From: CAVSCD01 sp963726335
GTDB taxonomy: Bacteria > Acidobacteriota > Aminicenantia > Aminicenantales > UBA8522
Reading direction: 5' to 3'
Assembly (NCBI GenBank): GCA_963726335.1
Contig: CAVSCD010000012.1
Span: 744,001-808,000, forward strand
Length of the DNA stretch: 64,000 bases
In this document: in pieces, positions 1 through 8,525 of the stretch
How the letters are laid out: each line of letters begins with the position of its first letter
How positions within the stretch are numbered: the first letter of the stretch is position 1
Program-made: the position numbers and the translations under genes
Notes under the pieces: model-generated
What the model was told of the DNA's origin: nothing
Seen by the model: the letters and a program-made list of their open reading frames with translations, nothing else
Databases searched by the model: none

Positions 1-150
1 GACGATGTCGTAGTCCCGGGCCATGGCCTTGGCCAGGCCCTCTTCGCCCGACGAGGCCGTGTCGATCTCAAAGGGGGAAGCGGCGAAGATCCGCCGCGAG
101 CTCTTGAGGACGATGTCCTCATCGTCGATGAACAGGATCTTGTTGCCCAT
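1..150 (-). CDS. Response regulator, receiver domain (partial, runs off window start)
   Basis: The visible 50 residues are the start of a receiver domain. A hydrophobic beta1 strand (KILFI) runs into the acidic pocket DDED at residues 9-12, followed by an amphipathic helix and the second strand. The phosphoacceptor Asp would be expected just past residue 50, outside the window. The gene lies 23 bp downstream of the histidine kinase on the same strand, so it is probably the third gene of a regulator-kinase-regulator tail on the hydrogenase operon. Whether it has an output domain (for example NtrC-type AAA+ or DNA-binding) cannot be seen. The start is the ATG at 150. Confidence 0.85.
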   Translation of the reverse strand, partial: MGNKILFIDDEDIVLKSSRRIFAASPFEIDTASSGEEGLAKAMARDYDIV

Positions 151-173
151 AGCCTTCTCTCCGGCGCCCCGCG

Positions 174-2095
174 TCACCGCAGGGGCAGCTTGATGGTGAA
201 TTTCGTGCCCTGGCCGATTTCGCTTTCCACGTTGATCAGGCCGCCGTGCCGCTGGATGACGCCGTAGGTCATGGCCAGCCCGAGGCCCGTTCCCTTGCCC
301 TTCTCCTTGGTGGTGAAGAAGGGCTCGAAGATCTTCCTCTTGTTCTCCTCGCTGATGCCCGCCCCCGTGTCGGCCACGGAGATGACGAGCATGCCGAACT
401 GGGGCTCGGCCGAGGTCGTGATCGTCAGCCGGCCGCCGTTCGGCATGGCGTCGGCGGCGTTGACGGCGAGGTTATTGATGACCGTCCGGATCTCCTGGGG
501 GTCGACGCTGACCCGGGGAGGGGCCGGTCGAGGGCCTTGACGATTTCGATATTCTGGAAGCTGACGTGCTTTTCCAGGATCCTCAGGCTGTCTTCGATGA
601 TCACGTTCAGGTCGCTCAGCACGCGCTCCGGCTTGTTCTCGCGGGCGAAGTCCAAGAGTCCCCGGACGATCCCCCGGCAGCGCATCGTCTCGTCCCGGAT
701 GACCGTGAGGTCCTCTTCGTATTTCGTCCCCTTCATGTCCTCGAGGAGCAGGCTGCTGTAGGTCAGGACGCCGGTCAGCGGGTTGTTGATCTCGTGGGCG
801 ATGCCCGAGGCCAGCCGGCCGATGGAGGCGAGCTTTTCGGACCTGAGGATGGTCCGGGCGGCCTGCTCCTTCAGCTCCCCGTCGCGCTCCTCGATGGCCT
901 CAACCATGCCGTTGAAGGCCTGCGTCAGGTCCCGGGCGTCGTCGTCGTCGCCCGGGTCGACCTGGATGCGGTGGTAGATCCCCTGCGCCAGCTCTTTGGA
1001 GGCGCCGATGATCCGCTTAACGGGCTTGGTGTAGATGTTGATCAGGTAGCCGGCGAGAATCAGGGCGATGATGGTCGTCACCACGATGACGATGAAGAAG
1101 GACACCGCCGTGCTCCTCACCACGAGGTCGTACTTCTGCTTCAAGATACCGACGTAGAGGATGCCCAGGGCCTTGTGGTCCAGATCGAAGACCGGGCTGT
1201 AGCCCGAGATGTACCAGCTGTCGACGACGAAGGCGTTGTCCACCCAGACCTGGCCCTCCTCGAAGACCCGCTTGTAGACCTCCTCGGAGACCTGGGTGCC
1301 GATAGCCCGCCGGCCGGCGGCGTCGACGACGTTCGTCGCCACCCGAATGTCCCCGAGGAAAATGGTCGCCGTCCCGACGTCCTTCCCCCGGAGCTTTTCG
1401 TCTTTGAAGACGAGTCTTTTAAACCGGTCGATGAACTCGGTGTTGTTGTTGAGGAGGACGGCGGCGTAAAGGACGCCCGTCATCCGGCTGCCGGACATGA
1501 TCGGCGCGGCGATCTTGATGACCATGGCCTGGTCCTCGAGGGGGGACGACCGGGCCCGGGCGTGCGGCGTGGGGACGACCGTGATGCGGGTCCGCTCCGC
1601 GAGCTCCGGCCCCTCGTTCCGGATGCTCGAATAGTCGAGGACGCCCGTGCCGGCGACCGGGGCCTGGGTCCGCAGGGCCTCCTGGATCGTCCGGTAATGG
1701 GCCATGCTGTCCCCGAAGGCGTCCGGGTTGTTGGCCCGCACCAGGACCGTTCCCTGCGGGTCGACGACGTTGACGATGTCGAACCCGAAATCGCGCCGGA
1801 TCCGGCCGAGCGCGGCGTGGAGCGTGGACCGGTCGGCGGCCGCCGTGGCCCGGACGATCTCGGAGGTCTTGGCCAGGTACTGGATGGTCCGCGAACGCCG
1901 GAGGACGTCCTCCTTGTAGAGCTCGTCGATAGCCGCCAGGCTCGTCCGGACGCTGTCGTAGGCCTCGCGGATGACGTTCTTGTTGATGATGTTGAGGCCG
2001 ATGATGATCGTCAGCGTGCCCGTCAGGAAGACGATGGACAGCAGGCTGACGACGAGCTTGAAGCGGATGTTCGAGCGCAGGATGGATTTGATCAA
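174..2095 (-). CDS. Membrane sensor histidine kinase (Cache-HAMP-HisKA-HATPase), with one apparent frameshift
   Basis: This is a sensor kinase of about 640 residues once one frameshift is bridged. It has TM1 at about residues 12-34, a long periplasmic region (about 35-330) of the Cache type, TM2 at about 331-353, HAMP at about 354-408, then HisKA with the phosphoacceptor His434 in GIAHEINNP. The first reading frame derails near position 520. The other frame continues at once with the N box (NNLAVNAADAMPNGG), the G1 box DTGAGI and the G2 box GTGLGL, ending at 174. One extra C in the C4 run near 518-522 restores a full kinase, so a sequencing or assembly indel is the simplest reading. Its start overlaps the stop of the upstream response regulator by 4 bp. 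The ligand is unknown. Its place at the end of the hydrogenase operon suggests it senses a substrate or redox state tied to that complex (inference). Confidence 0.85.
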
Positions 2096-2496
2096 CTCAG
2101 GACCCGGGCGACCTTCGCCAGGAGCTCGTCGAGGTCGACGGGCTTGGTCAGGAATTCGTTCGTCCCCGGGAGGAAGCTCTCTTTCGGGTCCAGGGAGAAG
2201 CGCGAGTTGGTCACCTGATTGATGGCCGTGAGGATGACGATCGGGACGTCCCGGAAGTCGCGGTACCTGGACGTCGGTCGGCGGCTGCGAATGACGTCGG
2301 CGGCCTCGAAGCCCGCCGTATCCGTCTCCATCATGACGTCGAGGATGACGAGGTCGGGACGCTCCTTGAGGAGCGCCTTCAGCCCGTCCGCACCGTTGTG
2401 GGCGGAGGCGACCTCATAGCCGTTCCCCTTCAGGACCTGGGCCAGGCTGGCAACCAGGTCCAGGTCGTCGTCGACGATCAGGATCTTCTTGCTCAT
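2092..2496 (-). CDS. Single-domain response regulator (CheY-like)
   Basis: This is a 134-residue stand-alone receiver with the acidic cluster DDD at residues 9-11, phosphoacceptor Asp53 in LVILDVMM, a Thr in the alpha4 switch region and the conserved Lys in FLTKPVD. Between beta4 and beta5 it has an insertion (about residues 93-110) that lengthens it beyond a minimal CheY. There is no output domain, so it probably acts by protein-protein contact or in a phosphorelay with the adjoining kinase. The ATG at 2496 was chosen because it directly precedes the beta1 strand and overlaps the stop of the hydrogenase small-subunit gene as ATGA. This translational coupling ties signalling to the hydrogenase operon. 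Confidence 0.88.
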   Translation of the reverse strand: MSKKILIVDDDLDLVASLAQVLKGNGYEVASAHNGADGLKALLKERPDLVILDVMMETDTAGFEAADVIRSRRPTSRYRDFRDVPIVILTAINQVTNSRFSLDPKESFLPGTNEFLTKPVDLDELLAKVARVLS

Positions 2497-3023
2497 GTGT
2501 TGAGGACCTTGTAGATGACGTTCCGCTCCTCCCAAGCCCTGTTCCGTTCGTACATGTCGATCGGGAACTCGACCTGCTTGAGCTCCACGGGCGCGGCCTG
2601 TTTGTCGACGAGGCCAAGGGCCAGCGCGACGCCGTAGATGATGGCCTCGGGCCGGGGAGGGCAGCCGGGAATGAAATAGTTGACCGGAACGGCGGTGGCA
2701 CCGCCGCCGGTCACGTTATAAGTGTCGAACCAGCAGCCGCCGCCCGTGGCGCAGGAACCGATGCCGAAAACCAGTTTCGGGCCGGGCATGGCCGCGTAAG
2801 CCTTCTTGACAAGAGGCAGGGTCGGCCGGGTCACGGCTCCCGACAGGAGCATGACGTCGGCGTGGCGCGGCGACCCGACGAGCTTGATGCCGAACCGCTC
2901 GACATCGTAGTAGGGCGTCAGGATGTTCAGGATCTCGATGTCGCAGCCGTTGCAGGCGCCGCTGTTGCAATGGTAGACCCAGAGGGAGCGGGGGAAGCAC
3001 TTCTTGGCGATCTTGGCCAGCAT
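2493..3023 (-). CDS. hycG: Group 4 [NiFe]-hydrogenase small subunit (HycG/HyfI/EchC-like, NuoB family)
   Basis: This is a 176-residue NuoB-family protein that holds the proximal [4Fe-4S] cluster next to the NiFe site and passes electrons to the large subunit. The cysteine pattern is clear: CNSGACNGCDIE at residues 19-30, GSCATGGGC in the middle and PGCPPRP near residue 120. The CNxGxCNGCDIE form is typical of energy-converting hydrogenases rather than of complex I. Its start lies 1 bp after the stop of the ferredoxin-like gene, and its stop overlaps the response regulator start (ATGA). The size matches EchC and HyfI. It should sit on the cytoplasmic face of the membrane complex. Confidence 0.93.
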   Translation of the reverse strand: MLAKIAKKCFPRSLWVYHCNSGACNGCDIEILNILTPYYDVERFGIKLVGSPRHADVMLLSGAVTRPTLPLVKKAYAAMPGPKLVFGIGSCATGGGCWFDTYNVTGGGATAVPVNYFIPGCPPRPEAIIYGVALALGLVDKQAAPVELKQVEFPIDMYERNRAWEERNVIYKVLNT

Positions 3024-3024
3024 G

Positions 3025-3570
3025 TCAGTCTCCTGCCGTCTCCGGCCGCTCGTAGCGCTCGGTCGTCTCGAGCACCTTGGGCTGGAACGTGTCGGTCGCC
3101 CGGCGGATGACCGTGCGGGCCTCCAGGCTGTCGTAGCGGAAGCCCGTCAAGCCGAGCTTGTCGATGGCGTTCGTCGTTTCCATGTCGTAGCACCGGCCGC
3201 AGCGCTGGCAGGTCAGCATGAACAGCTCCAGGTTCTCGGTGATGTCGTTCCGGTCGTCGGTCGCCTGCTCGAAGCGGCCGGTCATGGCGATGGCCTTCTC
3301 CGGGCAGACGTCGGCGCACCGGCCGCAATACGTGCACCGGGCCCCGTCATAGAGGAGCACCCGGACTTCCTGGCAGAGGTCCCGGACCATGATCGTCCGG
3401 GCCGGGCAGTGGTTGGCGCAGCCGCCGCAGCCAATGCACTTGGTGTGGTCCCAGTGCGGGGCGCCGCGGAAATTCTCCGGGGCCGGCCGGGGTTCGAAGG
3501 GGTACTTCAGGGTCACGACTCCCGGCTTCGCGACCATCAGGACCTGTTTGATCTTGCTCACAAGCCACAT
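3025..3570 (-). CDS. hycF: Hydrogenase polyferredoxin-like subunit (HycF/HyfH/NuoI-like)
   Basis: This 181-residue iron-sulfur protein has two canonical [4Fe-4S] motifs, CIGCGGCANHCP and CTYCGRCADVCP, plus a third Cys cluster, CQRCGRC, near residue 127. The double ferredoxin motif is the NuoI/HycF pattern. The subunit wires electrons from the peripheral module to the proximal cluster of the small subunit. It has no membrane segment apart from a short hydrophobic N-terminus. The gene sits between the membrane subunit (20-bp gap) and the small subunit (1-bp gap). A GGGAG ribosome site precedes the ATG at 3570. The extra C-terminal cysteines are like those of HycF/HyfH but unlike short EchF. Confidence 0.9.
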   Translation of the reverse strand: MWLVSKIKQVLMVAKPGVVTLKYPFEPRPAPENFRGAPHWDHTKCIGCGGCANHCPARTIMVRDLCQEVRVLLYDGARCTYCGRCADVCPEKAIAMTGRFEQATDDRNDITENLELFMLTCQRCGRCYDMETTNAIDKLGLTGFRYDSLEARTVIRRATDTFQPKVLETTERYERPETAGD

Positions 3571-3590
3571 GGCGTTTCTCCCGTGTTCTC

Positions 3591-4493
3591 TCAGACTCCG
3601 GCGACCGCCAGGCTGACCGCGGCCAGGGCGACCAGGATCAGGACGGCATAGATCTTAACGGCCTGGTCGATCCGCAGCCGCGGGTTGGTCGACCCGACCA
3701 GGGCGATCAGGACGAAGACGACGAGGGTCCCGGCCAGCTGGGTGAGGATGTCGCCGGCGTAGGAGCCCGTCTGCAGGAAGGGCAGAAAGACCGCGACGAA
3801 GAGCCAGGCATAGAACATCTGCTTCATCATTAAGTAATAGCGGAACAGGCCGTAATCCGCGCCGCTGTACTCGATGAACGGTCCCTCGAGGATTTCGATT
3901 TCGGCTTCGGCGATGTCGAAGGGCTGCTTGGCCACGAATGCCTGCAGGGCCGGAAGGTAGGCGACCAGCATGACCGCGGTGGCGACGCTGTAGCCCAGCC
4001 CCGCGGTGCTGAAAACGGCCGCGCCCAGTCCGAGGCTCTTCATCCGGACGGCGCCGAGGATGAGGGTCATGGCCAGGACGGGCTCGACCATGACCATGGT
4101 CACCATCTCCCGGCTGGCCCCGATCGCGGCGAAGGTGTTGCGGCTGGCCAGGGCGCCGAGGAGGACGGAGACGCCGCCGAGCGTCAGCAGGTAGACGACG
4201 GTGATGGCGTCGACCCGGCCGCCCAGGGCGTTCAGCTTCGAGCCGAAGGGGATGAGGGCGACGACGGCCAGGATCGAGGCGAACGCCGCCGGCGGCGCCA
4301 GCTTGAAAGCCCAGGTCTTGGCCGAGTTGATCCTCTCTTTGCCGAGGAGCTTAAACAGATCGTAGTAGGGCTGGACGATCGGCGGGCCCTGGCGGGACTG
4401 GACCCGGGCCGTAATCCTCCGCATGACACCCTCGTAGAGCGGGGCGAGGAGGAGGAAGAGGATGACGTTGATGAAGATGGCGGCGATGCTCAT
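3591..4493 (-). CDS. hycD: Hydrogenase membrane subunit (HycD/HyfC/EchB, NuoH family)
   Basis: This is a 300-residue integral membrane protein with about eight hydrophobic helices. It carries the NuoH-family signatures RVQSRQGPP after the first helix and AEAEIEILEGPFIEYSG in the central loop, which contacts the hydrogenase module. It anchors the peripheral arm and is thought to link redox chemistry to ion movement. The ATG at 4493 was chosen over an in-frame start 120 bp upstream because it overlaps the large-subunit stop (ATGA) and begins directly with the first membrane helix. The length matches HycD (about 307) and EchB. Confidence 0.92.
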   Translation of the reverse strand: MSIAAIFINVILFLLLAPLYEGVMRRITARVQSRQGPPIVQPYYDLFKLLGKERINSAKTWAFKLAPPAAFASILAVVALIPFGSKLNALGGRVDAITVVYLLTLGGVSVLLGALASRNTFAAIGASREMVTMVMVEPVLAMTLILGAVRMKSLGLGAAVFSTAGLGYSVATAVMLVAYLPALQAFVAKQPFDIAEAEIEILEGPFIEYSGADYGLFRYYLMMKQMFYAWLFVAVFLPFLQTGSYAGDILTQLAGTLVVFVLIALVGSTNPRLRIDQAVKIYAVLILVALAAVSLAVAGV

Positions 4494-6181
4494 GGTCGGG
4501 CCCTTCCGCCCTCGGGCCGGCGCGACAGCCTCTCGAGCTCGGTCCGGGCCAGGACGCGCCGGCGGCCCGATTTGGCGTCGATGACCGCGACCCGGTCCGT
4601 GCAGGAGAAGCACGGATCGATCTGGCCCAGGATGATGGGGAAATCGGCGAACTGGTTGTTGAGGAGCATCTGCGGCACGGCCTGCAGGTTAGCGTAAGTC
4701 GGAGCCCGGACGCGCCACCTCTCGGGCCGGTTCTCCTCGCCGGTGATGACATAGTGGACCGATTCGCCGCGGGGCGCCTCGACCATGGACAGCCCGTGGC
4801 GGAGCGGCGGCAGGGCCTCCGGGACCTCGGTGAGGAGCGGCCCGCCGTCCGGCATCTTGACCAGCGCCTGGCGGAGGATGCTGATGGATTCGAAGATCTC
4901 GAGGACTCGAACGACGAGCGTCCCCCAGACGTCGCCGGAATCAACGACGGGGACGTCGAAGGCCAGGTCGTCGTAGGCCGCGTAGGGATGGTCCTTACGG
5001 ACGTCGAGACGGAGGCCGCGGGCCCTGGCGACGGGGCCGATGAGGCTCCAGCGGGCCGTTTCCTCCTTCGACAGGTAGCCGACGCCCTTGGTGCGGCGGT
5101 GGATGGCGCTGTCGCCGATGATCGAGTTCTTGAGGACGAGGACCTCTTTCTCGAGAGTCGCGAGGGTGCCTTCGATTTCGGCCCGGATCTCCGGCGTGAT
5201 GTCGCGGCGGACGCCGCCGATGAGGACCATGCCGTAGGTCTTGCGGTTGCCGGTGATCCGCTCGGACAGCCACATGATCTTTTCCCGGACCCGCCAGGCC
5301 TGCATGAAGACCGTGTCGAACCCGATGAGGTGCCCGGCGATGCCGAGCCACAGGAGGTGCGAGTGAAGGCGCTCGATCTCGAGCATGATGGTGCGGATGT
5401 ACTCGGCCCGCCGCGAGATCCTGAGGTCCGCGGCCGCCTCGACCGCCTGCGCGTAGCAGACGGCGTGGACCGACCCGCAGATGCCGCAGATCCGCTCGGC
5501 GACGAAGGGGACCTCGTTGTAGCTGACCTGGGTCTGGCAGAGCTTCTCGATGCCCCGGTGGGTCATGAAGCCGCGGTAGTCGCAGCCCTTGATCGTCTCG
5601 CCGTCGACGTAGACGGCGAAGTGCTCGGGCTCGTGAAGGCTGCTGTGGAACGGCCCGATGGGGACGACCGTCGTCCCGGGCGGGGCCTCGTCGAGCCGGT
5701 AGGCGACGTCCTCGGCCGCCGGCGGCTCGAGGTTGTAAGGCACTTCCTTGAGCAGGGGGTAGATCCCGGCCGGCCAATCGTCGGCCAGGACGAGGCGCTT
5801 CGGCTTGGGGTGTCCGGTGAATGTCATCCCGAGCAGGTCCTGGTATTCCCTCTCGGACCAGCCGGCGCTCGGGATGTCGGGCGTGATGGAATCGAACACC
5901 GGGTCGGCGGCCGGAGCGGAAGTCCGCAGGGCGACCCCGACGTGGTCGGCATCGAAAGCGAAGGTGTGGATGAGCCCGAGCGAACCGTTGCGGGCGATCT
6001 CGTCGTAGCCGATGCCGACCATATAGCGGGCGCCGAGGTCGACGAGCGCCTTGGCGGCGCCGCGGAGGGCCCGGCGGTCGACGTCGACGAACATCCGGGC
6101 CGGGGAGGGCGCGGCCAGGCCCTTGATATCGATACCGAGGCGGCTTCTGAGCTCCGTTTCTATCCTGGCGATGGCGTCCAT
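4490..6181 (-). CDS. hycE: Group 4 [NiFe]-hydrogenase catalytic subunit (HycE-like, fused NuoC-NuoD)
   Basis: This is a 563-residue fusion of an N-terminal 30-kDa (NuoC-like) domain, about residues 1-165, and a NuoD-like large subunit. Both NiFe-binding motifs are intact: RICGICGSVH near residue 231 and DPCFSCTDR near residue 523, giving the four Cys ligands. It is therefore a true hydrogenase and not a complex I subunit. After DPCxxC there is a tail of about 36 residues with the same layout as the peptide removed from E. coli HycE by HycI. A HycI-like protease is encoded in the same operon, so C-terminal processing after TDR is likely (inference). Fusion, length and tail all match HycE/HyfG (group 4a) better than Ech or Mbh. 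Confidence 0.95.
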   Translation of the reverse strand: MDAIARIETELRSRLGIDIKGLAAPSPARMFVDVDRRALRGAAKALVDLGARYMVGIGYDEIARNGSLGLIHTFAFDADHVGVALRTSAPAADPVFDSITPDIPSAGWSEREYQDLLGMTFTGHPKPKRLVLADDWPAGIYPLLKEVPYNLEPPAAEDVAYRLDEAPPGTTVVPIGPFHSSLHEPEHFAVYVDGETIKGCDYRGFMTHRGIEKLCQTQVSYNEVPFVAERICGICGSVHAVCYAQAVEAAADLRISRRAEYIRTIMLEIERLHSHLLWLGIAGHLIGFDTVFMQAWRVREKIMWLSERITGNRKTYGMVLIGGVRRDITPEIRAEIEGTLATLEKEVLVLKNSIIGDSAIHRRTKGVGYLSKEETARWSLIGPVARARGLRLDVRKDHPYAAYDDLAFDVPVVDSGDVWGTLVVRVLEIFESISILRQALVKMPDGGPLLTEVPEALPPLRHGLSMVEAPRGESVHYVITGEENRPERWRVRAPTYANLQAVPQMLLNNQFADFPIILGQIDPCFSCTDRVAVIDAKSGRRRVLARTELERLSRRPEGGRARP

Positions 6182-6191
6182 GCGAATCTCC

Positions 6192-8048
6192 CTACTTGCC
6201 GCTTTTGCCGCCGGCGAACTTGAACAGGCCCCGCAGGCCCGCGAACATGCTCCGGTCCGTATACCGGTTGGCGTTGCCCAGATCCTGGTAGCCGCAGAGC
6301 CAGGTCGGAGCTTCGACCTCCGGCGCGCCTCCCGCCTTCCGTAGGAGGGCTCCGATCGCCAGGCCCAGGCCGAGCACGAGCAGGACGATGAGCGGCGCGG
6401 CGGCCGCGTTGAGAGGCAGTCCGTTGAGCCCCGTCAGGCTCACGCCCAGGGCCGAGGTCGACACGGGGCCGGCGGAGGCGGCCGCGGCGTCGGCGAGGAG
6501 GAAGCCTTCGGATCTCTGCAAGGCGGAGATGACGAGACCGACGGACAGGACCGGGAAGAGCCCCTGGACGAGCGCCACGACGGTCAGAACGATCTTGGGG
6601 GCGAGCATCGAGGCCGGGACTTCGCGGATGGGCTTGCCGACGTTCCATTCGGAGCCGGCCGAGGTGAAGGCCATGCCGAAGAACTTGACGTAGCAGGCCA
6701 GCGTGACGGCGCTCGTGAAGAGGGCGATGATGGCGAAGAGCACCAGCACGAGCGATCCGTCGCCGGCCAGGAGAGAGCTCGAGATGACCGTCCACTTGCT
6801 GGCAAAGCCGCTGAAGGGCGGCATGCCCGAGATGGACAGCGAGGCGATCCCGGCGATGACGGCGCTTACCGGCATCAGCCGGATCAGCCCGCCGAGCTTG
6901 TTGAGGTCCTTGGTCCCTGTGGCATAGAGGATGCTGCCGCTCGTGAGGAACAGCAGCCCCTTGAAGATGGCGTGGTTGAGGACGTGGAACACGGCCCCGA
7001 TGGCGGCCGCGACGGCCAGGGCCCGCAGGGTCGGGTCGCCCGTCGTCCCGAGGCAGAGGGCGGCGCCCGTGGCCAGGACGATGTAGCCGATCTGGCCGAT
7101 CGAGCTGTAGGCCAGGAGCCGTTTGGCATCGCTCTGCTTCATCGATTGGATCGTGCCGATGAACAGGGTCACCGCCCCGATGGCGGCGATGACCAGGCCC
7201 CAGGTCCGGCCGTCGAAGGCCGGGTTGTCCTTCGGGGTCATGAACAGGAAGGTCCTCAGGAGCCCGTAGATCCCGGTCTTGAGCATGACCCCGCTCAGGA
7301 GGGCGCTCACGGGCGAGGGGGCGATCGAGTGGGCGTCCGGCAGCCAGAGCTGGCCGAGGGGGAAGACGCCGGCCTTCAGGCCGAAGCCGACGAGGAGAAA
7401 GACCAGGAAGCCGAGGAGCGGCGGACCGGCCGTCTCGCCGAGCTTGGCCGCGATCTCGGACAGGGGTTCGCCGAACTCATAGCCTTGAACGAAGAAAGCT
7501 CCGGCGACGACCAGGAACCAGGCGAGCTCCATGAGGACGAGGTACTTCGCGGCGCTCCGCCGGTTCCGGGCCAGCCGATGCTCGAAGCGGACGAGGAAAT
7601 AGGAGGCGACAGTCATGATCTGCCAGGCCAGGGTGAAGCCCATGCCGAGGTCGTCGACGGTCACGAGCCCGGCCATGCCCAGGATGAAGAGCGGATAGCA
7701 AAGATAGTATCCGGCGACCCGGTATTCCGGGTAGTGATCCATGTAGCGGACGGAGTAGATCGCGCTCATCACGGCCATTAGGGCGATGACGGCGAGGAAC
7801 AGGCCGGAGAGGCCGTCGACGAGGAAGGGAATGCCGAGCGGCCCGACCTGGATCGTCCGCGAAGCCTGCCCGCCGCCGAAAATGGCGTTCAGGCCGACCG
7901 TGAGCAAGAGGACGGCCGAGGCGGCGATGAACAGAAGATTGACCAGCCCGGCGCGCGTCCTGTTTCGAGCGGTCAGGGGTGTCAGGGCCGCTGAAGCCGC
8001 CAAGAGCGCGAAGGCGATGAACAGCCGGCTGAAGGTATCTGGACTCAT
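6192..8048 (-). CDS. hycC: Hydrogenase antiporter-like membrane subunit (HycC/HyfB, NuoL/M family)
   Basis: This is a 618-residue protein with about 14-16 hydrophobic helices and the Mrp/NuoL core signatures, including GLKAGVFPLGQLWLPDAHS and the following SPVSALLSGVMLKTG, with the conserved Lys and His of the proposed ion path. It is the only antiporter-like subunit in the operon, as in E. coli Hyc and unlike Hyf, which has three. The ATG at 8048 overlaps the protease stop (ATGA), so the in-frame start 27 bp upstream is less likely. It should carry out H+ or Na+ movement coupled to hydrogenase turnover, with the ion unknown. Confidence 0.92.
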   Translation of the reverse strand: MSPDTFSRLFIAFALLAASAALTPLTARNRTRAGLVNLLFIAASAVLLLTVGLNAIFGGGQASRTIQVGPLGIPFLVDGLSGLFLAVIALMAVMSAIYSVRYMDHYPEYRVAGYYLCYPLFILGMAGLVTVDDLGMGFTLAWQIMTVASYFLVRFEHRLARNRRSAAKYLVLMELAWFLVVAGAFFVQGYEFGEPLSEIAAKLGETAGPPLLGFLVFLLVGFGLKAGVFPLGQLWLPDAHSIAPSPVSALLSGVMLKTGIYGLLRTFLFMTPKDNPAFDGRTWGLVIAAIGAVTLFIGTIQSMKQSDAKRLLAYSSIGQIGYIVLATGAALCLGTTGDPTLRALAVAAAIGAVFHVLNHAIFKGLLFLTSGSILYATGTKDLNKLGGLIRLMPVSAVIAGIASLSISGMPPFSGFASKWTVISSSLLAGDGSLVLVLFAIIALFTSAVTLACYVKFFGMAFTSAGSEWNVGKPIREVPASMLAPKIVLTVVALVQGLFPVLSVGLVISALQRSEGFLLADAAAASAGPVSTSALGVSLTGLNGLPLNAAAAPLIVLLVLGLGLAIGALLRKAGGAPEVEAPTWLCGYQDLGNANRYTDRSMFAGLRGLFKFAGGKSGK

Positions 8049-8518
8049 TGATGGTCTCCGTGACGCGGCGGGCACGCCCTGAGGATCAGGTCGCGGACCT
8101 CTCCGGCCGCCTGTTCGACCTCCGCGGTCAGCCCGGGGCCGAAATCGATGTCTCCGGGGACGATGCCCAAGAGGAAGGTTCGTTGACCGTGCGCGCCCAG
8201 GAACCGGCCGCAGAGCGACAGGGCGAGCTTGTGCGTCGACAGTCCCGGCTGTTCGCCGAGTTCCTCAATGGGCCCGAAGACGACCGCCCCCGGCTCGAGC
8301 CCGGCGGCGACGGCGTCCATGATGATGACATTCCGGCAACCCGACCGGGCGATGTCGCCGACGTAGCTTTCGGGAACGTCCTGGACATTGAAGACCGGGA
8401 TGGGCGCGCCCTCCAGGCGCTCGGCGAGCCAGACGCCCACGCCGTCGTCCCGGCGCAGGGGATTTCCCGTCCCGACCAGGCAGGCGCCTTCCCTCAGGAT
8501 GTCTTCGAGTCCGGTCAT
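8045..8518 (-). CDS. hycI: Hydrogenase maturation protease (HycI/HyaD family)
   Basis: This 157-residue protein opens with the family signature GTGNPLRRDDGVG, in which the Asp pair helps bind nickel. It continues with IMDAVAAG and a THKLALS segment with the conserved His. Such endopeptidases recognise Ni in the large subunit and cut off its C-terminal extension. The large subunit here has a HycE-style tail, so substrate and enzyme are encoded together. The ATG at 8518 was taken because the in-frame upstream extension is Arg/Ser-rich and unlike the family. The gene lies 7 bp after the FAD/NAD-binding gene and overlaps the antiporter subunit gene by 4 bp. Confidence 0.92.
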   Translation of the reverse strand: MTGLEDILREGACLVGTGNPLRRDDGVGVWLAERLEGAPIPVFNVQDVPESYVGDIARSGCRNVIIMDAVAAGLEPGAVVFGPIEELGEQPGLSTHKLALSLCGRFLGAHGQRTFLLGIVPGDIDFGPGLTAEVEQAAGEVRDLILRACPPRHGDHQ

Positions 8519-8525
8519 GGCGATT

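Noticed and set aside
566..2218. Long plus-strand open frame of 550 codons opposite the histidine kinase
   Set aside because: It is antisense to a clear kinase, is dominated by Asp, Val, Arg and Pro as expected from GC-rich mirror frames, and matches no family.
4754..6223. 489-codon plus-strand frame opposite hycE
   Set aside because: It is a mirror of the hydrogenase large subunit, with biased acidic/Arg composition and no ribosome site.
2493..8048. Annotation of the core as NADH dehydrogenase (complex I)
   Set aside because: The large subunit keeps both NiFe cysteine pairs, a HycE-style C-terminal tail and a linked HycI protease, so it is a hydrogenase.
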